A stretch of 64,000 nt of DNA from Mycolicibacterium aubagnense (GTDB lineage Bacteria; Actinomycetota; Actinomycetes; Mycobacteriales; Mycobacteriaceae). How positions within the stretch are numbered: position 1 is the first letter of the stretch; every line of letters begins with the position of its first letter. The position numbers and the translations under genes are program-made. This document shows positions 1 to 10,334 of the stretch, one piece after another. The DNA lies in NCBI RefSeq assembly GCF_010730955.1, contig NZ_AP022577.1, positions 2,976,001-3,040,000 of the forward strand, written 5' to 3'. Below the pieces are notes generated by a model, which was given only the letters and a program-made list of their open reading frames with translations, had not been told where the DNA came from and did no database searches.

Positions 1-14
1 TCACGCGTCCCCGT

Positions 15-160
15 CGTGGGCGATGCAGGCGGACGGGTCTGGCTCCCACCCGCCACGCAAGCCGCAACGCGGGTGGTCACAGTGGCGCGACCGCACCGGA
101 ATTGCACCGGATTCCGCGCCGCCTACGACTTTCAGATGCGCAACGTATCACCGCGAACCA
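15..160 (-). promoter_or_regulatory. Cobalamin riboswitch (gene off left edge)
   Basis: Read on the minus strand, this stretch has the conserved core of an adenosylcobalamin aptamer. An ATCCGGTGCAATTCCGG element (about 97-114) is followed by GCGCCACTGTGACC (about 77-90). Next comes a CCACCCGC/GCGGGTGG stem, and then a B12-box-like GAGCCAGACCCGTCCGCC (about 28-45). The upstream part includes a GTGATACGTTGCGCATCTGAAA segment near 130-150. The compact layout resembles leaders of the cobalt transporter genes cbtB/cbtA. The controlled gene would start to the left of base 1, so its identity is inferred. Exact ends are approximate. No copper-sensor dyad was recognised in this leader. Confidence 0.8.
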
Positions 161-321
161 GCGGTGGCCAGCAGCCGAAACAGCCTGCGGCACCCGCCCG
201 AACGGGTGACTGGGGCATCCAGGGACGCGATCGCGTGATCCGGGAACCAGACCAGGCCCGCAGACGACTAATACAAGCCATACGTTTCATGAGTGCAGAC
301 ACCAACGCCGAAGGAGTACCC

Positions 322-1011
322 ATGGGAACACGTCAACGGAGCGTGGCCGCCGCGGTGGCGGTGGCCGCGGCGATATTGGCGCCCGCCGGCTCGGCAGCAG
401 CGCACGTGAAAGTGTCCGGAACCGACACCACACCGGGCGGTTTCGGTGTTCTGACGTTCCGGGTGCCCACCGAATCAGCCACCGCATCCACCACCGGCCT
501 GGTCGTGACCCTGCCGGCCGATCACCCGATCATTTCGGTCACCGCGCAGGACAAACCGGGCTGGATTGTGACCGTCACCCACAAGACGTTGCCCACACCG
601 CAGAAAGATGACGACGGCAACGAAGTCAGCGACTACATCGCCACTGTCGAATGGAAAGCCGCGCCAGGGCACCCTGGTATCGCACCAAACCTGTTCGATA
701 CCTTCAGCCTCGCCGCGGGCCCCCTCCCCAAAGCACCGTCGATCATCATGCCCACAGTCCAGACGTATAGCGATGGCACGGTGGTGAACTGGAACGAAAC
801 GACCACAGTCGGCGGCGCTGAGCCGGAACACCCCGCACCGGTGCTGACCCTGACCGCCGCCGGCACCAACAGCGGAGCTCCGACCCCCACCACCGCACCC
901 TCGCAGGCGGGGCCGGCACCGTCATGGCTGCCCATCACCGCCCTGGGGGTGGCGCTGGTCGCACTCCTGCTGGGCGTGGCCAACCTCGCGGTGGCACGCC
1001 GCAAGAACTGA
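322..1011 (+). CDS. YcnI-like secreted copper-binding protein (DUF1775)
   Basis: A 229-residue exported, membrane-anchored protein of the YcnI/DUF1775 family, whose members bind Cu(II) through an N-terminal histidine exposed after signal cleavage. A signal peptide fills residues 1-27 and ends SAAA, leaving His28 (HVKVSG) as the mature N-terminus, as the family requires. The DUF1775 domain spans about 28-170. A Pro/Thr/Ala linker and a C-terminal membrane helix (about 203-225) ending RRKN follow. The start was set by AAGGAG at 311-316; the frame stays open further upstream but there lacks a signal peptide. It sits just ahead of a CopC-like gene, which supports a role in copper handling at the cell surface. 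Confidence 0.88.
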   Translation: MGTRQRSVAAAVAVAAAILAPAGSAAAHVKVSGTDTTPGGFGVLTFRVPTESATASTTGLVVTLPADHPIISVTAQDKPGWIVTVTHKTLPTPQKDDDGNEVSDYIATVEWKAAPGHPGIAPNLFDTFSLAAGPLPKAPSIIMPTVQTYSDGTVVNWNETTTVGGAEPEHPAPVLTLTAAGTNSGAPTPTTAPSQAGPAPSWLPITALGVALVALLLGVANLAVARRKN

Positions 1012-1216
1012 CCGCCGCGCGGTGGTGTCGCGGGCGGTGCCGGTCGTGGACACCGGCCGATGATCACGTTCCCAGCAAACTGACAGCTCGGTCGCGGAAC
1101 TAACCATCCGACCACGCCGACTATCCGACGTGGCGAACTGTGGCATGCCCCCGGTTCACCACCGTTTGAACCGCTACCGGGCCCGACGGGCTGCCCCAGA
1201 ACGAAAGTGATCCCAC

Positions 1217-1573
1217 ATGAAACCCCTGCGCTGGATGACCGCCGCGACGGTCATGACCGCAACGGCCGTGCTGACCCCGGCAATCGCGTCCGCGCACGAC
1301 TGGGTGGTGGCCACCACCCCGGCGGAAAGCTCCACCGGACCGTCCCCGACCCAGGTGTCGATCACTTACAACGAAGCGGTGAAGAACCCCGAAATCTGGG
1401 TGATCGGGCCTGACCACGCGGAATGGACCACCGGCCCACTGAACGGGTCCGGAGCGACCTACAGCGTGGCGCTGCGACCCGCGCTGATCCCGGGCGAGTA
1501 CACCGTGCACTGGCACAACACCGCCGCCGACGGCGACGAGGTCCACAGCCAGTGGTCGTTCACCGTCGGCTGA
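1217..1573 (+). CDS. CopC-domain periplasmic copper-binding protein
   Basis: A 118-residue protein with a signal peptide (residues 1-26, ending IASA) followed by His27 at the predicted mature N-terminus and a single CopC beta-sandwich domain. Typical features are the HDWVVATTPA start, the ITYNEAV segment, and the C-terminal YTVHWHNTAADGDEVHSQWSFTV, which holds the conserved histidines. CopC proteins bind copper outside the cytoplasmic membrane. There is no fused CopD membrane domain, so it is the short soluble form. The gene lies 205 bp after the YcnI-like gene and 51 bp before whiB, so a shared transcript is plausible though not shown. ATG at 1217 is preceded by a weak AAAGTGA. Confidence 0.85.
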   Translation: MKPLRWMTAATVMTATAVLTPAIASAHDWVVATTPAESSTGPSPTQVSITYNEAVKNPEIWVIGPDHAEWTTGPLNGSGATYSVALRPALIPGEYTVHWHNTAADGDEVHSQWSFTVG

Positions 1574-1624
1574 TCACTGGCGGTCCCTGAGGGGACACCA
1601 GCGGACGAGAAAGGACGGTGGCCC

Positions 1625-2047
1625 GTGACATTGCCTCAGCAGCTGCCCGGCCAATACACCGACGTGTGGGACTGGCAACTGCGGGCCTCCTGCCGCGGTG
1701 CTGACTGGCGCACTTTCTTCTCACCCGACGGCGAACGGGGACGGGCCCGTTCAGCCCGCGAGAACCGCGCCAAACAGATGTGCCGGCAATGCCCGGTCAT
1801 GGCCGAATGTCGCGCCCACGCCTTGCGGGTGCAAGAACCGTACGGCACCTGGGGCGGACTCAGCGAGGCCGAACGGGCCTGGATCACCGGTGGCACCGGC
1901 AATCGACGCCCCTATCGCCGCCCTACCTCACCCGGTCCGGACAAGACCTTGCCGCCCGGTGATCACCATAGAACGACGGCCACAACCGCGTCCCAACGCG
2001 CCGGCAACCACGTAGCGCGCAACCGCGATCACCCAACACCGTTATGA
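1625..2047 (+). CDS. WhiB-family iron-sulfur regulator
   Basis: A 140-residue Wbl protein, an actinobacterial 4Fe-4S transcription factor or redox sensor that usually works with the primary sigma factor. The four cluster cysteines are Cys23, Cys53, Cys56 and Cys62 (C-x29-C-x2-C-x5-C), followed by the G-T-W-G-G turn at residues 74-78. The last ~50 residues are basic and low in complexity rather than a compact AT-hook tail. GTG start at 1625, with GAAAGGA about nine bases upstream. Its position directly behind the CopC gene suggests linkage to metal or redox stress, which is inference. I cannot assign it to a numbered WhiB. Confidence 0.92.
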   Translation: MTLPQQLPGQYTDVWDWQLRASCRGADWRTFFSPDGERGRARSARENRAKQMCRQCPVMAECRAHALRVQEPYGTWGGLSEAERAWITGGTGNRRPYRRPTSPGPDKTLPPGDHHRTTATTASQRAGNHVARNRDHPTPL

Positions 2048-2092
2048 GAGAACAGTTTTCGGACCGGCATGCGCGCAGAAATGCTCGAGGTT

Positions 2093-2773
2093 TCAGAGCC
2101 ACCCGAGCGCACGCGCGCCGTTGTGAAGCACCATCGCGCCGATGACGACCATGATCACGGCCATCAACGCGACGTTGTTCTTTTCCATCCAGTCCTTGAG
2201 CCGTCGCATCGTGTCATCAAGTCGATCACCGGCAATCGCGTAAGCCAGCGTCGGAATCGCCACCGTCGACGCGGCGACGATCACGAAGAAGGCCGCCGCC
2301 AACCAGTCGCCCTCGAGCCCTAGCCCGGCGGTGCCGATCGCCAATCCGGCCGGCACACAGATCAATACGACGTCGGGGCGCACCACCACCAGCGCCGCAC
2401 CCATCGCTGCCGCACGCGCGGGGGTGACCGTCGCGATCTTCTTCATCCAGCCCGGCGAGTCCGTACTGTTGTGCCGCGTGAACCAGCGATAGATGCCGAA
2501 GACGATGAGTGCCGCGCCCAGCACCACCCGTAGCCACGAAGCCCACTCCGGCGGCGACTTGTGCGCGTCGCTGAGCGAATGCGACAACTGGACGCACACC
2601 GCGATCACCGCCGCCAGGCCCACCGCCCAGCCGGCGAGAAACGCCAGGCCCGTCGGCCGGGGTCGCGACGCCTGCAGGACCAACACCGCCGGAATGACAG
2701 TGATCGGCGACAGTGCCACCACCAGCCCAAGCGGAACAAGCCCGGTCAACACCGTGCCCCAGCTTCCAGTCAT
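2093..2773 (-). CDS. GAP/SfLAP-family membrane protein
   Basis: A roughly 226-residue integral membrane protein with six predicted hydrophobic segments. It resembles the mycobacterial GAP (Sap/SfLAP) family, LysE-like in topology, some members of which help export cell-envelope glycolipids or sulfolipid. The N-terminal LVVALSPITVIPAVLVL and the P-D-V-V-L-I-C-V-P segment fit that family. ATG at 2773 was chosen over the TTG nine bases upstream. Convergent with whiB (45 bp apart). No glycolipid locus adjoins it, so its substrate is unknown. Confidence 0.75.
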   Translation of the reverse strand: MTGSWGTVLTGLVPLGLVVALSPITVIPAVLVLQASRPRPTGLAFLAGWAVGLAAVIAVCVQLSHSLSDAHKSPPEWASWLRVVLGAALIVFGIYRWFTRHNSTDSPGWMKKIATVTPARAAAMGAALVVVRPDVVLICVPAGLAIGTAGLGLEGDWLAAAFFVIVAASTVAIPTLAYAIAGDRLDDTMRRLKDWMEKNNVALMAVIMVVIGAMVLHNGARALGWL

Positions 2774-2935
2774 GGGCAGCAATCTACCCAGTGAACCGCA
2801 TCAGAACAGCGGCGATCGTCAATATCCGTCAGCATGCGTCAGCGACTCATCGGGACATCACGTACATACCCGTCATTCGCCCCGCAAGCCACTCCGGTAC
2901 CGCACTGCACCGGCACCCGAGTTCCCTGTGAGGTT

Positions 2936-3964
2936 CTAGGAACCTTTCAAGTCGCGGTCTTTACTCGGCTGTACCCGCTTCGGTTCACCCGGCATCTTCG
3001 GGTAGTTCGGCGGGTAAGGCAGGTCGCCCAGTCCGCGGTCCTCGTCGGCCTGCACCATCTCGAGCAGCGGCTCCAGGGAGTATGCGACGTCGTCGATACC
3101 GGCCCACGGATCGTCGCGCTGCGCAAGCAGTTTCGGCACGGTGGCCATGGTGTAGTCGTCGGGATCGGCGTCGGCGAGCTCAGCCCACGACAGCGGCGTC
3201 GACACGGTGGCGATCGGCGTCTTGCGCACCGAGTACGCAGATGCGAAGGTCCGGTCCCGCGCATTCTGGTTGTAGTCGATGAACAACCGCTCGCCTCGCT
3301 CTTCCTTCCACCATGACGTCGTCACCGCGTCGGGCGCACGCCGCTCCACCTCGCGGGCGAGCGCGATACCGGCCCGGCGCACGGCGATGAAGTCCCACTC
3401 CGGTTTGATCCGGACGAAGACGTGCACCCCGCGCCCGCCGGAGGTCTTGGGATAACCGGTCAGGCCCAACTCGTCGAGGATCGGCTTGAGCACACCGGTC
3501 GCGATCTCGCGGGCGTCTTTGAAATCGGTGCCCGGCTGCGGGTCCAGGTCGACGCGCAACTCGTCAGGGTGCTCGACGTCCGGGCAGCGGACCTGCCACG
3601 GGTGCAACGTGACGGTGCCCATCTGCGCGGCCCAGATGATGGCCGAGGGGTGCGTCACCTTCAGCGCATCGGCGGTACGGCCGGACGGGAAGGTCACCCG
3701 GCAGGTCTCGAGATAGTCGGGATGCTTTACCGGGACGCGCTTCTGGTAGATCTCCTCCCCTTCGATGCCGTCCGGGAACCGTTGCAGGTGGGTGGGCCGG
3801 TCCCGCAGCAGCCCCACCATCCGGTCGGCGACGGCCAGGTAGTAGTCGACCATCGTCCGCTTGGTGCCTTTGCTCCCCAACTGCGGGAAGTACACCTTGT
3901 CAGGGTTGGTGAACCGGACGGCTACGCCGTCGACATCGAGTTCTTCTGCGGCGCTTGCCATCAT
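2936..3964 (-). CDS. LigD-type primase-polymerase, PrimPol-C (Rv3730c-like)
   Basis: A 342-residue stand-alone AEP-superfamily polymerase like the polymerase domain of LigD, corresponding to Rv3730c/Prim-PolC. Metal-binding Asp139 and Asp141 lie in V-D-L-D-P; the TSGGRGVHVFV loop and a later RLFIDYNQN (third acidic residue) are typical. Family enzymes fill short gaps with ribonucleotides in excision repair. The ATG overlaps the ligC stop (ATGA, 3961-3964), so polymerase and ligase are translationally coupled, as in other mycobacteria. A second Met immediately follows. There is no ligase or nuclease domain, so this is not full-length LigD. Confidence 0.93.
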   Translation of the reverse strand: MMASAAEELDVDGVAVRFTNPDKVYFPQLGSKGTKRTMVDYYLAVADRMVGLLRDRPTHLQRFPDGIEGEEIYQKRVPVKHPDYLETCRVTFPSGRTADALKVTHPSAIIWAAQMGTVTLHPWQVRCPDVEHPDELRVDLDPQPGTDFKDAREIATGVLKPILDELGLTGYPKTSGGRGVHVFVRIKPEWDFIAVRRAGIALAREVERRAPDAVTTSWWKEERGERLFIDYNQNARDRTFASAYSVRKTPIATVSTPLSWAELADADPDDYTMATVPKLLAQRDDPWAGIDDVAYSLEPLLEMVQADEDRGLGDLPYPPNYPKMPGEPKRVQPSKDRDLKGS

Positions 3965-5016
3965 GAATTCTCCAGCACGTCGTACAGGTCGTAGTTGAGT
4001 GGCACGTCGAGTTGATCGAAGGTGCAGCTCTCCGGATCACGGTCCGGACGCCAGCGCCGGAACTTCACCGTGTGCCGGAATCGTCTGCCGTGCAAGCTAT
4101 TTCCTTCCATCTGGTCGTACGCCACCTCACACACCTTCTCCGGACGGATCGGAATCCAGGTCTTGTCGGCCGCCGAATTCCAGCGACTCGGCTCGCCGTC
4201 CTGCGCGTCACCCGTTCGCAGCGGCTCCAGTTCAGCGAGCAGTGCGATCCGGTCTTTGACGCTGAAAGATGCTGCGCCACCGACCATGTGGAGGTCATTG
4301 TCGCTGTAGAGACCCAGGAGTATCGACCCGATGCCTTCGCCGCTCTTGTGGATCCGATAGCCGATGGCCACGCAATCCGCGTCACGGGCGTGCTTGACCT
4401 TGACCATCTCCCGCTTGCCCGGCAGGTAGGCGCCGTCGAGGCGTTTGGCGATCACACCGTCGAGACCGGCGCCTTCGAAGGTGGTCAGCCAGTGCGCGCC
4501 CTGTTCCGGGTCCTCGGTAGTCCGCGTGACATGGCACCACTGCTTCTCACTCACCAGCTCTTGCAGGGCGGCCCGGCGGACGCGGAACGGCTCGGCCAGT
4601 AGGCTCCGGCTGCCGTCGGCCAGCGCGTCGAATCCGATGAAGTGCGCCGGCGTCTGTTCGGCGAGCATCTGTACCCGGCTGGCCGCAGGGTGGATGCGCT
4701 GGCTCAGCGACTCCCAATCCAGCCGGATGCGGCCGTGGATCTCCCGGGGCACCACGACTTCGCCGTCGAGCACGCAGCGCGGCGCGATCTCGTCCCGCAG
4801 CGCCGCGAGCAGTTCTGGGAAGTACCGGCCCAGTTCTTTCCCGTTGCGCGACTGCAGCACCACCTCGTCGCCGTCGCGGAAGACCAGGGCCCGGAAACCG
4901 TCCCATTTGGGCTCATAGGACCACTGCCCAGCCTCATCCGGTACTTTCGCGGCGGCCTTGGCGAGCATGGGGTCTATCGGTGGCTGCACGGGTAGGTCCA
5001 CAGTTTCCATACTCAC
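3961..5016 (-). CDS. ligC: ATP-dependent DNA ligase LigC
   Basis: A 351-residue minimal ATP-dependent DNA ligase. The nucleotidyl-lysine motif KWDGFR places catalytic Lys37. Motif III-like LDGEVVVP, motif IV VIAKRLDG and motif V MVKVKH follow, and an OB-fold makes up the C-terminal third. LigC seals nicks as the partner of PrimPol-C in an excision-repair route separate from LigD end joining. The downstream overlap with the polymerase gene supports that pairing. GTG at 5016 is used; ATG at 5010 is equally possible. Divergent from gluQ, with only 52 bp between the starts. Confidence 0.95.
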   Translation of the reverse strand: MSMETVDLPVQPPIDPMLAKAAAKVPDEAGQWSYEPKWDGFRALVFRDGDEVVLQSRNGKELGRYFPELLAALRDEIAPRCVLDGEVVVPREIHGRIRLDWESLSQRIHPAASRVQMLAEQTPAHFIGFDALADGSRSLLAEPFRVRRAALQELVSEKQWCHVTRTTEDPEQGAHWLTTFEGAGLDGVIAKRLDGAYLPGKREMVKVKHARDADCVAIGYRIHKSGEGIGSILLGLYSDNDLHMVGGAASFSVKDRIALLAELEPLRTGDAQDGEPSRWNSAADKTWIPIRPEKVCEVAYDQMEGNSLHGRRFRHTVKFRRWRPDRDPESCTFDQLDVPLNYDLYDVLENS

Positions 5017-5068
5017 GTAGACCGGCGCGGGTGGGCAATCTCATCGCCCGGCGCGTTACATTGCGGTC

Positions 5069-5944
5069 GTGTCCCACTCCCCCGCCGGCCGGTTCGCGCC
5101 GAGCCCGTCGGCCGACTTGCACATCGGCAACGTGCGCACCGCGGTGCTGGCGTGGTTGTTCGCGCGGTCCACGGACCGCCGCTTTCTGGTGCGCGTAGAG
5201 GACTTGGACGATCGCACGTTCGCCGATGTGGCCCAGCGGCAGTTGGACGATCTGGCGTCCGTCGGACTCACGTGGGACGAGCCGCCCGAATATCAGACCG
5301 CACACGAGACCCGCTACCTCGCGGTCATCGACGCGCTGACCCAACGCGGCCTGACGTTCGAATGTTTTTGCAGCAGAAAGGACATCCTGCAGGCGCCCCG
5401 GGCACCGCACGCTCCCGAAGGCGCCTATCCCGGCACGTGTCGAAATCTCAGTGCCGACGAACGCGCCCGACGCCGCGCCGCGGGCCGACCGCCCGCCATC
5501 AGATTACGTTCGGACACCAACGAATACACCGTCACCGATCTGCTGTACGGCACGTACACCGGGGTCGTCGACGACTTCGTCCTGCGCCGCGGCGACAACG
5601 TGCCGGCCTACAACCTGGCCGTGGTGGTCGACGATGCCGCGCAGGGCGTCGACCAGGTGGTGCGTGGCGACGACTTGTTGCCGTCGTCCCCAAGACAGGC
5701 CTATCTGGCTGCGCTGCTGGGATATTCGCAGCCCATCTACGCGCACGTCCCGCTGGTACTCAACGCCGATGGCAAGCGGCTGGCCAAACGCGATGGCGCG
5801 GTGACGGTTTCGGAGATCGGCCCGGAATCCGCCATGGCGCAGATCGCGGAGTCACTCGGATTCACCGCCACCAGCCTCGACGGCATGCTGGCCGAGTTCG
5901 ATCCCGAACGACTTCCCCGCAAGCCGTGGGTTTTCCGGCCTTAG
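5069..5944 (+). CDS. gluQ: Glutamyl-queuosine tRNA(Asp) synthetase
   Basis: A 291-residue paralogue of glutamyl-tRNA synthetase without the anticodon-binding domain. It attaches glutamate to queuosine at position 34 of tRNA-Asp. The HIGH-like signature is [13 protein letters not shown] near the N-terminus and the KMSKS-like loop is [10 protein letters not shown]. Zn ligands are in ECFCS and in the Y-P-G-T-C segment. Length and catalytic core match GluQRS, not full GltX (about 490 residues). GTG start at 5069 gives a complete N-terminus. It requires queuosine-modified tRNA, and a TGT gene lies 2.3 kb downstream on the other strand, so the two probably act in sequence. Confidence 0.93.
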   Translation: MSHSPAGRFAPSPSADLHIGNVRTAVLAWLFARSTDRRFLVRVEDLDDRTFADVAQRQLDDLASVGLTWDEPPEYQTAHETRYLAVIDALTQRGLTFECFCSRKDILQAPRAPHAPEGAYPGTCRNLSADERARRRAAGRPPAIRLRSDTNEYTVTDLLYGTYTGVVDDFVLRRGDNVPAYNLAVVVDDAAQGVDQVVRGDDLLPSSPRQAYLAALLGYSQPIYAHVPLVLNADGKRLAKRDGAVTVSEIGPESAMAQIAESLGFTATSLDGMLAEFDPERLPRKPWVFRP

Positions 5945-5959
5945 CCCAGGCACGTTGAC

Positions 5960-5975
5960 TGTGCGTCTACGCACA
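5960..5975. repeat. Short perfect hairpin after gluQ
   Basis: TGTGCG-tcta-CGCACA, a 6-bp perfect stem with a 4-base loop, 15 bases after the gluQ stop. No U-tract follows, so it is at best a weak terminator. The rest of the 185-bp gap to the next gene shows nothing I can name. Confidence 0.4.
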
Positions 5976-6129
5976 TCGCTACTCGAACTTTTGCTGCGTC
6001 AGCGCAATCTCAACTGCCACAGGGGATTTGCTAGTCGAGTGCTCAGCGGGTGGATTGGAAGACCCTCTAGCTGCCGGGGACCCGGCGAGACAAGTACGCG
6101 CGACTGCACTCAGGTACTTCAGCAGACCC

Positions 6130-6969
6130 TCACACCCGGCGAGGCACTCCGAAGACCTTGGCCAGCACGAATCCCCGCACCGACGCCGGGATGTTCGTCA
6201 TCAGCGCAGCCTGAAGCTTGGGCCCCAACCCGACGATGTATCGCGCCTTGGGTCGCCGCGCGGTGAGCGCCTCCTCCACCACCGCAACGACTTTCGCCGG
6301 ATCGACGGCCATCTTCTGCGACAGCGGAATCATCTTCTTCATCCCGGCGATGTGCCGGCTGTACAAGGCTTGGTGCGCCGACGAGGTGGCATCTTCCAAC
6401 TCGGCGACCATGTCGTCGGCCTTGCGCCACATGTCCGTATCGGTCTGTGCGGGCTCCACGACCACCACCGGAACGCCCCAGGGTCGCAGTTCGATTCGCA
6501 GTGCTTCGGCGCCGGCCTCCAACGCGAACTTCGACGCCGCGTAAGCACCCAGCATCGGCGCCGACAGTTGTCCGTTGACGCTGGAGATGAACACCACCCG
6601 GCCTCGAGAGGCCCGCAACTTGGGCAGCACCGCCGCAGTCACGGCGAACTGACCAACCACGTTGACGTCAAACTGCTTCCGCCAATCCGCGGGCGTCAGC
6701 GTCTCCACGGGACCGGCCACGACGATGCCCGCATTGTTCACCACGGCATCCAACCGGTCCGGCAGAGCCGCTGCCAGTGCATCGATATCGTCGTCAGAAG
6801 TGACATCGAGGATCACGGCCGAAATCCGCTGCGGGGCCAGCGCCACGACCGCTGCGGCGTCGGCCTCGGAGCGCACCCCGGCGATGACGTCCCACCCGGT
6901 CGCGGCGAGGTGCTGGGTGATGGCCAGCCCGATGCCTCGGCCGGCACCTGTGACGAGAACTGAAGGCAT
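6130..6969 (-). CDS. Short-chain dehydrogenase/reductase
   Basis: A 279-residue classical SDR. The nucleotide-binding TGAGRGIG is at residues 7-14, NNAG marks the Rossmann core and YAASK supplies the catalytic Tyr/Lys, with the preceding SSVNG serine. The basic residue in VRS after beta-2 suggests NADP preference (inference). The C-terminal extension (about 200-279) is longer than in minimal SDRs and resembles mycobacterial SDRs acting on lipid or steroid substrates. It sits 20 bp after the P450 gene on the same strand, so a two-gene oxidation unit is plausible. Substrate unknown. Confidence 0.88.
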   Translation of the reverse strand: MPSVLVTGAGRGIGLAITQHLAATGWDVIAGVRSEADAAAVVALAPQRISAVILDVTSDDDIDALAAALPDRLDAVVNNAGIVVAGPVETLTPADWRKQFDVNVVGQFAVTAAVLPKLRASRGRVVFISSVNGQLSAPMLGAYAASKFALEAGAEALRIELRPWGVPVVVVEPAQTDTDMWRKADDMVAELEDATSSAHQALYSRHIAGMKKMIPLSQKMAVDPAKVVAVVEEALTARRPKARYIVGLGPKLQAALMTNIPASVRGFVLAKVFGVPRRV

Positions 6970-6989
6970 ATGCGCGAGAGTAGCCGGGA

Positions 6990-8219
6990 TCAGACTGCGA
7001 CCGGCAGGGTGGCCAGACCCCGCAGGGTCAGGTTGGGCTTGTAGACGGGCTCGCCCGCCAACTGCGCGTTGGGGAACCGCGCCGCCAGCGCCGAGAGCGC
7101 GACGGACGCCTCCAGCCGGGCCAGCGGCGCACCGAGACAGAAGTGCGGGCCCTTGCCGAAGGCAAGGTGCTTGATCACGCCGCGATCCGGGTCGAATTCG
7201 CGAGGCCTGTCGAACACTCGCGGATCCCGTTGCGCGGCAGCCAGCAGCAGCATCATGATGTCGCCCTTCGGCACGGCGACGTCACCGATCTGGATGTCCT
7301 CGACGGCGACTCTGCTGGTCAGCTGCACCGGAGGGTCGAAGCGCAGCGTCTCCTCGACGATGGTCGACGCGCGCGCGGGATCGGTTGCCAACTCCGCCCA
7401 GTACCGCGGGTGCCGCAGCATGGCCAGCGCCGCGTTGGCGATCAGATTCACCGTCGTCTCGTGTCCGGCGATCAGCAGCAGGTTGCAGGTCGCCACGATC
7501 TCTTCGGAGGTCAACTGGTCGCCGTCCTCTTCGGCGGCGATGAGCGCGGAGATCAGGTCCTCTCCCGGCGAACTGCGGCGCTCGGCGATCAGCTCCCGCA
7601 GATACCCGCGCAACCAGAGCCCGGCCTCCATCAGGTCGGTGTTGTCCTCGGCCGTCTCATCGTTCACCGCCACGAACGGGTCCAGGCCATGGGCCAGCAG
7701 CGCCGAGGCCCGGCTGAACTGCGGCTCGTCGGCCATCGGCACCCCGAGCAGCCGGCAGATCACCGCGACCGGCAGCGGATAGGCCAGGTCGGCCACCACA
7801 TCCATGGTGCCCGTGACGCCCTCGAGCAATCCGTCCACCATGGTCACGATGTCGGCCTCGAGTGCCTTGATCACCTTGGGCGCGAACGCCTTCTGCGCCA
7901 GTCCGCGCAGCCGGGTGTGGTCCGGCGGATCGAGGAACAGGAAGCCCGGTTCGCCGAACGGCCGAGCCTGACGCTGTCCTGCGGCGATCTGCTTCTGCGA
8001 CACCGTCGATTTCAGCCTGTCGTTGGCCGACGCCGGGTGCCGCAGCACCTCGTCGCACTCGGCGAAGCCCGGGAACACCACCAAATTCGCGTCGGGCAGC
8101 ACCAGCGGCCCACTGACCAGGAATCGGTCGTACAGCGGGTACGGGTCAGCCCGATTGCCCGGATCCATCAACCCCAGTAGCAGTGTCTGCGGGTCGATCA
8201 GTCCAGGTGCGCCAGTCAT
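6990..8219 (-). CDS. Cytochrome P450
   Basis: A 409-residue soluble bacterial P450. The I-helix oxygen-activation motif is AGHETT (251-256), the K-helix ExxR lies in V-E-E-T-L-R, and the heme loop FGKGPHFCLG places the thiolate at Cys361. Both length and motifs are intact. Redox partners (ferredoxin and reductase) are not in the window. The neighbouring SDR gene downstream on the same strand could further oxidise an alcohol made by this enzyme, but that is inference. I do not assign a CYP family number. Confidence 0.95.
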   Translation of the reverse strand: MTGAPGLIDPQTLLLGLMDPGNRADPYPLYDRFLVSGPLVLPDANLVVFPGFAECDEVLRHPASANDRLKSTVSQKQIAAGQRQARPFGEPGFLFLDPPDHTRLRGLAQKAFAPKVIKALEADIVTMVDGLLEGVTGTMDVVADLAYPLPVAVICRLLGVPMADEPQFSRASALLAHGLDPFVAVNDETAEDNTDLMEAGLWLRGYLRELIAERRSSPGEDLISALIAAEEDGDQLTSEEIVATCNLLLIAGHETTVNLIANAALAMLRHPRYWAELATDPARASTIVEETLRFDPPVQLTSRVAVEDIQIGDVAVPKGDIMMLLLAAAQRDPRVFDRPREFDPDRGVIKHLAFGKGPHFCLGAPLARLEASVALSALAARFPNAQLAGEPVYKPNLTLRGLATLPVAV

Positions 8220-8261
8220 ACAAGCAATTGTGCACAGCGCGGGATCGTCGCAGGTGGCTCC

Positions 8262-9500
<1,239 letters not shown>

Positions 9501-9689
9501 TCAATTCCCTCGCCGGACACCAATTCCCCGAGCGGACACCCGAATGCCGGCCAACAACGCGGAAACAAACAGGTCAGGGCGGTTATAGGGATTTTCTGTG
9601 AATACCCGCGAACAGTCGGTTGGCGAACCTCATAATGCACTGGATGACCCGCCGATCGCGACGGTTCGCACTACAAAGGAGCACAAGTT

Positions 9690-10181
9690 ATGAAACGTGG
9701 TTTGGTTATCGCCATCGCTGGCGCCGCGGTTCTGGCCGCCGGCCTGACCGGCTGTTCCAAGGACGACAAGAAGTCGTCCAGCTCGTCGGCCACCGCGTCG
9801 GCTTCGGCTTCGTCGGCTGCGGGTAACTCCAGTGCGGGCTCCGGCACCGCGAAGGTCAGCATCGACGGCAAGGCCCAGGACGTCCAGGGCCAGATCGGTT
9901 GCACCACGGCGGCCGGCAACGTGGTCATCGCCATCGGCAACGCCTCGGGCGGCCTGGGCGTCACCCTGACCGACGCCGACCCGCCGGTCGTCAAGACTGT
10001 CGGCCTGGGCGCCGTCAACGGCGTCACCCTCGGCTACACCGACGGTGTCCCGGGCGGCGATGCCAAGGCCACCAAGGACGGCAAGACCTACAAGATCAGC
10101 GGCACCGCGACCGGGGTCGACATGGCCAACCCGATGGAGCCCACCAAGAAGCCCTTCGAGATCGAGGTGACCTGCCCCTAG
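9690..10181 (+). CDS. lpqH: 19-kDa lipoprotein antigen LpqH
   Basis: A 163-residue lipoprotein closely resembling the mycobacterial 19-kDa antigen, a TLR2 agonist anchored in the envelope. The lipobox LTGC puts the lipidated residue at Cys22. A Ser/Ala-rich, probably glycosylated spacer (about 28-52) leads to the conserved domain with [27 protein letters not shown] and a closing EIEVTC. The strong ribosome site AAAGGAG at 9675-9681 lies eight bases before the ATG. A terminator follows at 10203. In M. tuberculosis lpqH neighbours the alkyl-sulfatase gene Rv3762c; here that homologue is 30 kb away, so the order has been rearranged. Confidence 0.95.
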   Translation: MKRGLVIAIAGAAVLAAGLTGCSKDDKKSSSSSATASASASSAAGNSSAGSGTAKVSIDGKAQDVQGQIGCTTAAGNVVIAIGNASGGLGVTLTDADPPVVKTVGLGAVNGVTLGYTDGVPGGDAKATKDGKTYKISGTATGVDMANPMEPTKKPFEIEVTCP

Positions 10182-10202
10182 CAGCAGGTATTACCCCGTT
10201 GC

Positions 10203-10234
10203 GGGCGGTGCTCCGGACTCCGGAACACCGCCCG
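10203..10234 (+). terminator. Rho-independent-like terminator after lpqH
   Basis: GGGCGGTG and CACCGCCC form an outer 8-bp stem, enclosing an inner TCCGG/CCGGA stem after one mismatch. The run GTTCTTTG follows. It lies 22 bases past the lpqH stop. Confidence 0.75.
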
Positions 10235-10334
10235 TTCTTTGCTACGGACGAACTTGCAAAATCCCGTCTGAAGCCCGACACGCGGGAGTAGCGTCCGGAT
10301 TGGCGTTGTCACACGCCTAGTCGGGGGTGCGTAG

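Noticed and set aside
1..120. An open minus-strand reading frame ending TGA at bases 3-1
   Set aside because: It coincides with conserved RNA elements of a cobalamin riboswitch; the encoded peptide has no domain I recognise.
2936..5016. A split LigD gene
   Set aside because: Polymerase and ligase are each complete, overlap by ATGA and match the conserved PrimPol-C/LigC pair; no LigD nuclease domain is present.
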